This document shows, one piece after another, positions 34,861 to 42,501 of a stretch of DNA of 44,873 nucleotides; position 1 is the stretch's first letter, and each line of letters begins with the position of its first letter. Source of the DNA: Promethearchaeota archaeon (GTDB lineage Archaea; Asgardarchaeota; Lokiarchaeia; Sigyniarchaeales; SOKP01); assembly GCA_008080765.1 (NCBI GenBank), contig SHMU01000008.1, positions 1 to 44,873 of the forward strand. The letters are read 5' to 3'. The translations under genes and the position numbers were made by a program. The notes beneath the pieces were generated by a model. The model did not search any database, was not told the origin of the DNA, and saw only the letters and a program-made list of their open reading frames with translations.

Positions 34861-35496
34861 ATGCCAGAAACATTAAAATCAAAGAGAATAAGAGGATTCT
34901 TTCAGAGGTTAGAGACATCCATTTTGGAAGAAGCAGAGCAGAAAGAAGATCAAGAAAAAGAAATCTCTCTTGAATATGTTCAAATGAAATTACCCGTGGA
35001 AAGTATCACTGATGAATTTGAAGCAGAGATCAAAAGTAAGGTAGAAAAAAATTTTTTAAATGCTAAAATTAGAGAAGCATCCCATGAAGACCTAGAAAGT
35101 GTACTTCAAATTCACAATCGTGCTTGGCTAACTGCGAATGAGCCTTTTCGCCCTATTGAGTTAGATACACTAGAGAAAATTTACGAATATCCTGACACAG
35201 TTCTTTTAATTGCAAAAGTATATGGGCAAGATGGAGGATTTATTATGCTCGATTTTGAAAATGAGGGAAAAATAGGTGTGATAGCAGGATTAGGCGTGCT
35301 TCCTCGATATCAACGTAAGGGTCTTGGAACGGTACTAGGAATGGCTGCATGGAATTACTTCAAAACAAAAGGAGTCGAAGAATTACGATGTGAAGTGTAT
35401 AAGGACAATACAGTCTCATACTCCTTTATAAAATCTCTTGGATTTGAAGAATATGAAAGAAAGCGATATACAAAGGATGATTTCACTTTAGCTTAA
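34861..35496 (+). CDS. GNAT-family N-acetyltransferase (copy 2)
   Basis: A 211-residue tandem paralogue of the preceding GNAT, with the same N-terminal extension (YVQMKLPVESITDEFEAEI) and the same acetyl-CoA loop (GVLPRYQRKGLGTVLGMAAW), plus the C-terminal YKDNTVSYSFIKSLGFEEYE. Conservation of the extension in both copies shows that it is part of the functional protein, perhaps for substrate recruitment. It is separated from copy 1 by 265 bp that include the tandem repeat and AT-rich sequence likely to hold its own promoter. Substrate unknown. Confidence 0.85.
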   Translation: MPETLKSKRIRGFFQRLETSILEEAEQKEDQEKEISLEYVQMKLPVESITDEFEAEIKSKVEKNFLNAKIREASHEDLESVLQIHNRAWLTANEPFRPIELDTLEKIYEYPDTVLLIAKVYGQDGGFIMLDFENEGKIGVIAGLGVLPRYQRKGLGTVLGMAAWNYFKTKGVEELRCEVYKDNTVSYSFIKSLGFEEYERKRYTKDDFTLA

Positions 35497-35654
35497 TTAA
35501 GCTCCATTTTGGTATATAATACATGTTTTTCTTTATATTAACGGCGATATCTTCTTGCGACATCCAATAACCCATAAAGCACAGAGGTCCAATAGTAGTC
35601 CAATAATGTTAAATTTTATTTGTAAGTATTAAAAAATATACTTGCATTTTTCAA

Positions 35655-36263
35655 GTGATTAAAATTAAGCCTTTAAAAAGATATTCACGAGAATTTTTCG
35701 AGAATAACACGGAAGTGGTCGCAAAAGAATTAATTGGAAGCTATTTAGTCCGGGATACTCCGAAAGGAAGGATGATCGGTAAAATCATAGAAACAGAAGC
35801 ATATCTCGGTGCTCAAGATAAAGCATGCCATACATATAATTATAAAAAAACAGAGCGAACGAAGGTTATGTATGAAAAAGCAGGTACGTGGTATGTATAT
35901 CTTATTTATGGCATGTATCATTGCCTCAATGTAATTACCGAATCTGCTGGAAACCCTTGTGCGGTGCTGATTAGGCAATTATATCCTATTGACGGAATTG
36001 AGCAAATGAAAACTAATAGACCCGTAAAACTGGCAAAAAACTACAAGAATTTACTCGATGGGCCAGGTAAATTATGCATAGCATTTGATATTACAAAAAA
36101 AAATACTAATGGAAAGGATTCTTGTGCTCCAAAAGCACACCTGTTTCTAACGAAGGGAGAGAAGGGAGAAGTTGAAAATATAACATCTCACAAACGTATT
36201 GGAATTGATTATGCCGAAGAAGATAGAGATCGTCTACTACGATTTAAATTAAATGATCAATAA
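35655..36263 (+). CDS. 3-methyladenine DNA glycosylase (AAG/MPG family)
   Basis: Monofunctional base-excision glycosylase that removes alkylated purines. The active-site segment IIETEAYLGAQDKACHTY holds the catalytic Glu. RTKVMYEKAGTWYVYLIYGMYHCLNVITE and DGPGKLCIAF are hallmark blocks of the alkyladenine family, which is rarer in archaea than AlkA types. 202 residues is the normal size for bacterial-type AAG. The start is GTG at 35655, just before the conserved region. It converges on the inositol-phosphatase-family gene with only 10 bp between stops. Confidence 0.92.
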   Translation: MIKIKPLKRYSREFFENNTEVVAKELIGSYLVRDTPKGRMIGKIIETEAYLGAQDKACHTYNYKKTERTKVMYEKAGTWYVYLIYGMYHCLNVITESAGNPCAVLIRQLYPIDGIEQMKTNRPVKLAKNYKNLLDGPGKLCIAFDITKKNTNGKDSCAPKAHLFLTKGEKGEVENITSHKRIGIDYAEEDRDRLLRFKLNDQ

Positions 36264-36273
36264 CACGATAAGT

Positions 36274-37119
36274 TTATTGAGTATTTTTATGCAAGATATT
36301 CTTTAGAAATTGTTCTAATTCTGAATTGGAATTACACACTACTAAAGGCATAAGAAAATCCTTTGAGAGTTCATGTTCTAATTCCTTTCCATTAATATTT
36401 AAGATTTTTCCGCCGGCTTCTTTCACCATTAAATATCCCGCTGCTATATCTACTAATCTGATTCCTTTTCTGAAATCCACGTATCCATCAAGCCCTCCCT
36501 CGGCAACCAAACACAAACTTAATGCTACGCTTCCCATAACTCGTACTCTATATAACTTTGCTAAAAGGGAACGATACAACTTCAATTTTTTTCTAAGATT
36601 CCATAAATAAAAATCAATTTCAAATATAAGTTGATCAGATAACCCTCGTTCTGAAACGGCTATGTTATCTCCATTATGATATGCCCCACTTCCTCTTTTT
36701 GCCCAATAGATATCCTTCGTTGATAAATCTAATATAACAGCTGTTTGGATATCATTTAAGCTATCCCCTTCTGCATAAGCCAATGAAACACTGTAGAACG
36801 GTATACCTCTACTAGAATTCGTTGAACCATCAATAGGATCTACAATTAGTTTGCTTTTCTTTTTTTGAGCTTTTTCCTTATTTCCAACATATTTATGACC
36901 GACTTCTTCACTAATTAATAGCAAATCGATCCTATTTCTTTCTAATTCTCCAATGATAGTTGTTTCTGCAACGGTATCTATTTTCATAGTAATGTCCCCT
37001 CCCGCTCCCCGCTCCAATTCTTCCGCACCTTCTTTGGTACCCATCAAAGGAGACACATTTTCATGGACTTTTAACGCAATAGTCTTTAGAAGATCAATAT
37101 CCATTTTACTTTCACTCAT
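36274..37119 (-). CDS. Inositol monophosphatase/fructose-1,6-bisphosphatase family enzyme
   Basis: A Mg2+-dependent sugar-phosphate phosphatase of 281 residues. Metal ligands are the Glu pair 71-72 (ISEEVG), DPIDGST (Asp94, Asp97) and the C-terminal VDIAAGYLMVKEAGG. In archaea such enzymes often act on both inositol-1-phosphate and fructose-1,6-bisphosphate. The inositol route would serve phosphoinositol lipids, fitting the GT4 enzymes in the window, but substrate cannot be fixed. The segment before the last metal motif (GYVDFRKGIRLVD) departs from the common W-D-x-A-A and has VDIAA. Upstream lies the structured intergenic element. Confidence 0.88.
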   Translation of the reverse strand: MSESKMDIDLLKTIALKVHENVSPLMGTKEGAEELERGAGGDITMKIDTVAETTIIGELERNRIDLLLISEEVGHKYVGNKEKAQKKKSKLIVDPIDGSTNSSRGIPFYSVSLAYAEGDSLNDIQTAVILDLSTKDIYWAKRGSGAYHNGDNIAVSERGLSDQLIFEIDFYLWNLRKKLKLYRSLLAKLYRVRVMGSVALSLCLVAEGGLDGYVDFRKGIRLVDIAAGYLMVKEAGGKILNINGKELEHELSKDFLMPLVVCNSNSELEQFLKNILHKNTQ

Positions 37120-37222
37120 TGTTAAATTAGAGAAGTATGTAGATCAAATATTTTTTTGTAGAATCTCAAGTATTTTCATATAATCATCATTTTTATTAAA
37201 ACTCATACGACTCATATAATTT

Positions 37223-37237
37223 TTTTATTAAAAACTG
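37223..37237. repeat. Left copy of 15-bp direct repeat
   Basis: TTTTATTAAAAACTG, identical to 37625-37639. The two copies flank the structured element, in the manner of a target-site duplication. Confidence 0.85.
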
Positions 37238-37257
37238 GTTAAATTATACAATGAACG

Positions 37258-37618
37258 CATGTGAAGTCTTAACTCTGTGAAATCGAAATTACGAAATGGA
37301 TGGGCACTCCCCTTCTAAAACACTAAAAAACCTAAGAAACGTAATTAAAACTACCTTAAAAAGGAGAAAAAAAAGAAAAACCACCCTGTAAGTGCATTGG
37401 AATAATTTGTTATACCTCGAGTACGTGAGGACCTCCCTGATTTGTGGAACACAACTCTCATTTCGAGAGACACGCATGAGACCCCACCTTTTTGAAGGAT
37501 GGAAAACTTTCATGAGAAGGAGTAAAAGTACTCGGAGAGGGGTTTATCCACACTCTATCCGATAGAGGCTACCGGTTTTAGCCTGTGCGACTAAGGCACA
37601 TGTTCCAACCTTCACATG
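37258..37618. ncRNA. Putative structured RNA or mobile element, unassigned
   Basis: A 361-nt block, less AT-rich than its surroundings, closed by a perfect 9-bp helix CATGTGAAG (37258-37266)/CTTCACATG (37610-37618). Nested inside are TGGAT (37297)/ATCCA (37546) and CCCCT (37309)/AGGGG (37538). Local hairpins: CCTC/GAGG (37415-37430), TTGTG/CACAA (37442-37454), CTCTC/GAGAG (37455-37469), GAGTA/TACTC (37520-37533), CTCTA/TAGAG (37553-37567), GGCTA/TAGCC (37567-37583) and TGTGC/GCACA (37584-37600). I find no conserved core of RNase P, SRP RNA, tRNA or group II domain V, so the class and strand are open. Short frames inside it do not look like protein. Confidence 0.5.
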
Positions 37619-37624
37619 AACAAA

Positions 37625-37639
37625 TTTTATTAAAAACTG
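37625..37639. repeat. Right copy of 15-bp direct repeat
   Basis: TTTTATTAAAAACTG, identical to 37223-37237, beginning 6 nt after the closing helix of the structured element. Confidence 0.85.
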
Positions 37640-37668
37640 TTCCCATTTTTTAACATTTTTAATATTAT

Positions 37669-38931
37669 TTATAACCTGGAAACATCTTCTTCTTTCATAA
37701 TAAGCTCTTCTAATCTGTTGCAATTTGTAACTTTGGCTTCAATAAAGCTGTTTTCGTATACAAGCTTAGGTCCTTTTTGTAATTGAATCTTAGTGTATAT
37801 CTTATCGATATTATTTGAAATTAACCAATCCGAAACTAAGATACCTTTCCGTTTTTCTCTGGTGGCATATTGATTTTTGAGTATTTCCAATTTATGAAAC
37901 TCGTTATCTTCAAGCATTACAATACCAAAAAAAGGAGCTTCTCCATATCGATCATATATATTAGAATTTAAACCCTCATTGTTCGCAAGCGGTATTGCAA
38001 TTTTCGTTCGTTTTACCTTTTGAGCATGTGTGGTAATAATTATCTTAAAGAATTCAGGAAACTGATTTTGGATTTTATTTGATAGCTTTCTTTTAAGCAA
38101 ATCAACTTTTGAAAGATTTAAGTCCTTGCTAAGCTCTAAATCTGCTTCTAAGAAATTATATTTTCCATATGCTCTAATCTCAAGGTTATCAACATGCCTC
38201 ACTTTCGGAAATGATTCTATTAAATCATATAATTCTGTTTTCCTTTCGAAATTAATAACAGCATCCAATAATGTTTTAGTAGCCCTAATAAAAATATCAT
38301 ATCCACCCTTAATGATGAATATAGCAATAATTAAACCAAATACAGAGTCTAAGATAAAGAGATCAAAATAGGCTCCCATAAACCCAAAGAGAACGGTGAG
38401 TGAGATGAAGTTATCCATCAGTTTTTCTTTTGCCTCAGATTCAATGATTTCTGAGGAAGCACGTTTTCCTACCATGATTACATACAACGTGGTTATAAAT
38501 GAGATCATTATGGAAATAATTAATACAGCTATTATTAGAGGCGAAACCAATACTTCTTTATACTCTCCTTGAAAAAAGTCAATAATTTCCGTTATAGAAT
38601 CTCTGATTATTGTATAAGCGGTAAAAAATATAACTATGGAAATAATCAGACTGATAATATTTTCCAATCGGTAGTATCCATAGGGGAATGTTTCATTGGG
38701 TTTTTTATTGGTATAAATAATTCCTATTAATGAAGTAATTACCATTACAATATCAGTTAAATTATCAAATGCATCTGCTTGGAGTGCTAAACTATTAGTG
38801 TAAATTGAAAAGATAATTTTGATGGTAAATAACAAACTATTTACAGCCAATAACACGAAATTAATGAAAGATGGTTTTTCATAAAGCTTAAGTTCTGATT
38901 CTTCGATTGAAGCATTCATTCTGCTGATCAC
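37669..38931 (-). CDS. Cation diffusion facilitator fused to a NifX/NifB-like C-terminal domain
   Basis: A 420-residue metal-ion/proton antiporter. About six transmembrane helices occupy residues 20-220, followed by the cytoplasmic CDF domain (about 230-305) and then a Nitro_FeMo-Co (NifX/NifB-type) domain (about 310-405, starting KIAIPLANNEGLNSNIYDRYGEAPFFGIV). The membrane metal site reads ADAFDNLTD in helix 2 (Asp56, Asp60) and AKEKLMD in helix 5 (Glu169, Asp173), so it is Asp/Asp-Glu/Asp where zinc exporters have His-Asp pairs. That resembles Mn/Fe-type CDFs more than Zn types. It may export iron or manganese, with the fused domain sensing metal or cofactor. Specificity is inference. Confidence 0.88.
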   Translation of the reverse strand: MISRMNASIEESELKLYEKPSFINFVLLAVNSLLFTIKIIFSIYTNSLALQADAFDNLTDIVMVITSLIGIIYTNKKPNETFPYGYYRLENIISLIISIVIFFTAYTIIRDSITEIIDFFQGEYKEVLVSPLIIAVLIISIMISFITTLYVIMVGKRASSEIIESEAKEKLMDNFISLTVLFGFMGAYFDLFILDSVFGLIIAIFIIKGGYDIFIRATKTLLDAVINFERKTELYDLIESFPKVRHVDNLEIRAYGKYNFLEADLELSKDLNLSKVDLLKRKLSNKIQNQFPEFFKIIITTHAQKVKRTKIAIPLANNEGLNSNIYDRYGEAPFFGIVMLEDNEFHKLEILKNQYATREKRKGILVSDWLISNNIDKIYTKIQLQKGPKLVYENSFIEAKVTNCNRLEELIMKEEDVSRL

Positions 38932-39177
38932 TTTTATTAAGTTATATAAATAATTATCTTTATTTCTCCTAGTATATTATTGTTTCGTTCTGTCAAGTTG
39001 CTACAAATGATATAAAGGTCAGAGGAAAATAGATTTTAAAGCCCATAATCTTAAAAAAATAGATGAAATAGAAAGTTTTTTTATATAGCATCTGGTGCCC
39101 GACACTCAAGCATATCAATGATAATTTTCTCCGCTTAATGATAAATTCATTCTTTTTTACGGGTAATAATTGCTAAT

Positions 39178-39615
39178 TTAATCATCATTGAGTATTTTAC
39201 TCTCTGTGCTTCCACTAGTAGCATATTCAATTTTTTCTAATAAAATATGATCCAATAAAAGAGCCAATAATTTAGTATCCGGAAATTTTAGATTTATTTC
39301 ATAATCTCCTATTTCAAAAACAAATACAGTTTTAGATTTATCTTGCCAATGAGAATAAATCTCTGTGCTTTCTTGTTTATATATGTGATAACCCCTCCAT
39401 TCTTCTAATTCTTGTTGTAATACCTCTAAAAGACATATTATTTCTTTCAAATCAATTTTTATGACCTTTCCTTCCTTTTTTGAAGGTTTTTCCCATTCTC
39501 CATTTTCTTTTTTTCGAATAGAGGTGAAAAAAATATAAGGGAGAGTTCTACTTGAACTTCGAAGGATTAAGGCTGTCTTATCTTCCCAAAAAGCTATTTC
39601 ATGAATATCTGTCAT
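39178..39615 (-). CDS. Hypothetical protein, beta-rich, 145 aa
   Basis: Starts MTDIHEIAFWEDKTALIL. The alternating strand pattern followed by an acidic helix (KIDLKEIICLLEVLQQELEEW) and further strands (KTVFVFEIGDYEINLKF) resembles small single-strand nucleic-acid-binding or whirly/PC4-like folds, but no diagnostic motif is visible, so this is weak. No membrane segment. It lies 148 bp upstream on the minus strand of no obvious partner. S10 is the next gene upstream on the same strand, so co-transcription with rps10 is possible. Confidence 0.6.
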   Translation of the reverse strand: MTDIHEIAFWEDKTALILRSSSRTLPYIFFTSIRKKENGEWEKPSKKEGKVIKIDLKEIICLLEVLQQELEEWRGYHIYKQESTEIYSHWQDKSKTVFVFEIGDYEINLKFPDTKLLALLLDHILLEKIEYATSGSTESKILNDD

Positions 39616-39763
39616 CTAATTATTACACTATTTATATTAATAGTCAACAAAGAAATATATAAAAACTTTGGATTTTGAAGAAAATTTATATATAAATTTG
39701 ATTAATAGGGATTTGTTAGAAGAATGAGAAAATCGTTCGATTTCAAGAATGAAAAAATTCCTT

Positions 39764-40069
39764 TTACATTAATTCAATTTCAACGAGGACTGATTCCGGA
39801 ATCTGTATTTTCATAATAAGATGCATACTTCGCTCGTTAGCAATAATTTCGAACAAACGCTTATGAATCCTCATTTCAAATTTTGCCCAGGTTGCGGTAC
39901 CTTGTCCTGAGGGTGCTTTAAGAGTGGGTACCAATAATTTTTTAGTAGGTAAGGGAATGGGACCGTACTTTTTGATGCCTTGAGTCTTACAGACGGTTTC
40001 AATTTCATTGCAGACGCGTTTTAAATCGGCTAAAATCCTTGATGACAGTCTTATGCGGGCTTTTTGCAA
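39764..40069 (-). CDS. rps10: Small ribosomal subunit protein uS10
   Basis: A 101-residue archaeal S10. The family blocks are ARIRLSSRILADLKRVCNEI, KKYGPIPLPTKKL, the long loop KAPSGQGTATWAKFEMRIHKRLFEI and the C-terminal strand VLVEIEL. It contributes to the head of the 30S subunit. In many archaea rps10 directly follows the EF-1A gene; here it stands alone, with a possibly decayed or frameshifted small gene on the other side. Confidence 0.95.
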   Translation of the reverse strand: MQKARIRLSSRILADLKRVCNEIETVCKTQGIKKYGPIPLPTKKLLVPTLKAPSGQGTATWAKFEMRIHKRLFEIIANERSMHLIMKIQIPESVLVEIELM

Positions 40070-40167
40070 TTTTCTTTCCTCGGTCGATGTAGAATATTTT
40101 TACTAATCCAATTTTTACTAATCCATTTATTGTATGGAGATTGTAATTAATCCTCTTAAAAAAACTT

Positions 40168-40326
40168 TTGTATGGATTTGATGTCTTTATTCTTATCGTT
40201 TCACTATTTTTTATTTATTGGAAAGAAAACAATATTGCGCATACATACATTGAGCACACCCCTTTTTGGGTATTCTTTTCCAAACAATTACTAATAAAAC
40301 CATCTGAATTAGTGATAAGGTTATGA
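40168..40326 (+). CDS. Small membrane-anchored peptide, possibly frameshifted at its start
   Basis: From TTG at 40168 a 52-residue frame encodes a hydrophobic helix (FDVFILIVSLFFIYW) and then KENNIAHTYIEHTPFWVFFSKQ, which looks natural. Just upstream, an ATG at 40134 opens a different frame (MEIVINPLKK) that runs into an A7 tract (40158-40164). With one A fewer the two would join into a single protein of about 63 residues. Either the true start is TTG, or the gene is split by a homopolymer insertion. No family recognised. Confidence 0.35.
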   Translation: MYGFDVFILIVSLFFIYWKENNIAHTYIEHTPFWVFFSKQLLIKPSELVIRL

Positions 40327-40740
40327 TAATTATTAATAATCTTAATTTAATGACGATAAGAATAACTGCCATGAGGATTGGAAAAGACTAGCCAATTAGA
40401 AGAAGAATAAAAAAGAGAGTATTTCGTGTTTGAAAAAATACCCCATATTTAAGATGATATTCTTTGAAAGATGTGCTCTCGCTTTCTTCTCCCAATTTCA
40501 ATACAAAGATATCTTACAAAGCAATTTTCTATTTAGAATGAAAGTAATAAAAATTCAATGTAAGAAGAATCTAAGGGACAATCCCCAATGTATGGAGAAT
40601 AATAAGATGCGGCCCGCTATAACTCTAAAAAAGGGGAGAATATAATACCATATATCACTTCTTGAGGGAGATTTCGTGGTATGAGGTATGCTAGTCTTGA
40701 GATTCGATTCGATTCGATAATTTTGGTAAAAAACTAATTA
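40327..40740. other. Intergenic region, no convincing gene
   Basis: AT-rich sequence with a plus-strand frame at 40430-40645 beginning with TTG whose product is compositionally odd and not convincing. A short ATTCG iteration lies near 40694-40710. It should contain whatever ends the convergent double-SIS gene. Confidence 0.35.
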
Positions 40741-41886
40741 TTATTCAAGTTCTTTATCTCGATGAGTCTTTTTCATATCCTCTTCTGTAATATTATTATT
40801 TTTGGCAATTAGTGCCAAAAGAGCATCCAAAGTGATATAGGTATTCAATTCAAACTGGGGAAAAAACAAAGAGGTAATATGGTATAAAGATCTATTGAAG
40901 TAGCTTATTCTTTCAGGACGTCCTCCAATAACCAAGTTACCTACATGGTTTTGATAATACTTATTATTTGCCCTTGCGAGCGGAGAGTCTTCAAAACAAG
41001 TGATAACAAAGAGCTTCATACCGATATCTGCTGCCTGCCTTGCGTATTTAATCATTTGTTCAGTCTCCCCACTCCCGCTCAGTAATACGGCGAAGTCTTC
41101 TTGGCGACGGCATCTCCAATGACTTTCATATACAACTTTGAGATCTTTTAGATCCTCTTTATGCAAATGACCATATCGTATAGCAATTACCCGCGAAATA
41201 ATCTCATTAATGCCGGTTCCTTTAAAATACACAACTTTCTCATTATTAATATCGAGGTATTCATCTATTATCGTTAAAAACGAAGAGATAGTCTTATCTT
41301 GCCGCTTAAAGCATGCTAAATTGGAATCAAATTCCTTAATTACATTCTTACAATAATACCCATATTGATCATTAGGATTGGTTTTATCATAGGAACATGC
41401 TATGCATGAAAGTAAGGTTGCACTTGCCTGTTCAAATTCGGTTCCCAATGGAGCATACATTTCATTATGCGCATCTTTTTTCAATAGAATAACAATATCG
41501 TAATCATCCTCAATTGCCTCATTTGCAGTAATGAACACCGTTTTTAATCCTTTTTCTTTCGCAACATTGGCATTATTAACAATGCGAGAATCAGGTTTGG
41601 CAGAAAATGAATTTGCCACAAAAATATCACCCGCTCTTAAGGGTCTTAAATTCGCATTTTGAACTTGGTTGACTCGTATTCCATACGCTTTCTCTAATTG
41701 CGTTGCTAATAAGAGTGCACTTTGCAGAGAACGCCCTGAGCCATCCACTGTCACTCGTCTATTTTTCATTGATTCTTTTAAAAGATCTAAAAAATCAGAT
41801 ACCTTAGAACAATCTACATTGTTTAGGGCTTTTTCTATTTGTCCCACTAAATAAAGATAAGAATTTTCCAAGAAAGAATTCATCAC
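40741..41886 (-). CDS. Tandem SIS-domain sugar isomerase-like protein
   Basis: A 381-residue protein with two sugar isomerase (SIS) domains. The first (about 20-185) has RRVTVDGSGRSLQSA and AGDIFVANSFSAKPDS, resembling 6-phospho-3-hexuloisomerase (PHI). The second (about 205-370) has VVYFKGTGINEIISR and FAVLLSGSGETEQMIKYARQA. SIS domains bind phosphosugars and normally dimerise, so this fusion may make an intramolecular dimer with one degenerate site. Candidate roles are ketose-phosphate isomerisation in the ribulose-monophosphate route to pentoses, or amino-sugar metabolism. It cannot be decided from the sequence. The N-terminus has two adjacent Met codons. Confidence 0.8.
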   Translation of the reverse strand: MMNSFLENSYLYLVGQIEKALNNVDCSKVSDFLDLLKESMKNRRVTVDGSGRSLQSALLLATQLEKAYGIRVNQVQNANLRPLRAGDIFVANSFSAKPDSRIVNNANVAKEKGLKTVFITANEAIEDDYDIVILLKKDAHNEMYAPLGTEFEQASATLLSCIACSYDKTNPNDQYGYYCKNVIKEFDSNLACFKRQDKTISSFLTIIDEYLDINNEKVVYFKGTGINEIISRVIAIRYGHLHKEDLKDLKVVYESHWRCRRQEDFAVLLSGSGETEQMIKYARQAADIGMKLFVITCFEDSPLARANNKYYQNHVGNLVIGGRPERISYFNRSLYHITSLFFPQFELNTYITLDALLALIAKNNNITEEDMKKTHRDKELE

Positions 41887-41915
41887 TTAAAATTAAGATT
41901 TTTAGTTTTAAAATT

Positions 41916-42480
41916 TTAATGAAATCCTTTTTTATTACATTTTTTAGGTTCAAGAAATGGCATATTCGATACTGAAGTTTGCGGATGTGTCGTCTCTTGC
42001 GGTATTTCCGCTTCCGGTACTTTTTCACGAGGTATTTTGCTCTAACTTCCTTCACTGGCGTAATATCCAACCCCATTTCCATTGCTCACACTAACACCCA
42101 AGACAACGTTTCTTGCATCTTGACCCACTATTAAGGGCTGAACGTGTTCAGTTGTAGGATGATAATTCAGCTTGAATGTAAAAGAAACCTCATTACTAGT
42201 CTGACTTTTCAATCATTAAGTAATAATCTTCTGATGAAATTTGCACATGGCATTAGTTGGATTCCATCCTTACAAATTAAATATACAACATTTTTCTCTC
42301 TTCTTTTCTTAACTTTTGCGAGTAAATCATCCTTAATTCATTTTCCCGCATGGAACGTCATCGGGTAGTGCGTATCCTTGCCCTATAAACAGATAAGAGA
42401 TCCGATATCACCTCAAAAATGATCTAAAGGGTAGTTTATGATTTTTACATCAATGCCATAGTGCCCATCCTTCAGGCAAG
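41916..42480 (-). pseudogene. Decayed gene with stops and frame changes, including an in-frame TAG
   Basis: The 615 bp between the SIS gene and the sugar dehydrogenase hold no intact frame, but long minus-strand stretches read like protein. From TTG at 42212: EVSFTFKLNYHPTTEHVQPL, then VVLGVSVSNGNGVGYYASEGS, a TAG at 42044-42042, and after it SKIPREKVPEAEIPQETTH and NMPFLEPKKCNKKGFH to a TAA at 41916. Further upstream, in another frame, LLAKVKKRREKNVVYLICKD and IQLMPCANFIRRLL appear, and just after the dehydrogenase stop SEIPLPEGWALWH. Several stops and frame shifts make this a degraded gene or genes of unknown family. Confidence 0.4.
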
Positions 42481-42501
42481 GGAATTTCACTTTCAATTAC
42501 A

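Noticed and set aside
37289-37513. Minus-strand 74-residue reading frame inside the structured element
   Set aside because: Composition is not protein-like and it coincides with the hairpins; more likely a chance frame in a structured element.
37258-37618. RNase P RNA, SRP RNA or group II intron domain V
   Set aside because: I looked on both strands for the GAGGAAAGUC-type core, SRP helix 8 motif and the domain V hairpin and did not find them.
39096-39130. GC-richer patch near 39096-39130 as a tRNA fragment
   Set aside because: No T-arm or acceptor stem can be built.
40430-40645. Plus-strand 71-residue reading frame
   Set aside because: TTG start without RBS, odd composition, and no domain or neighbour supports it.
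41804-42082. Minus-strand 92-residue reading frame rich in Lys/Arg
   Set aside because: It overlaps the start of the SIS gene in another frame, and the neighbouring frame across 41916-42212 has a more natural composition.
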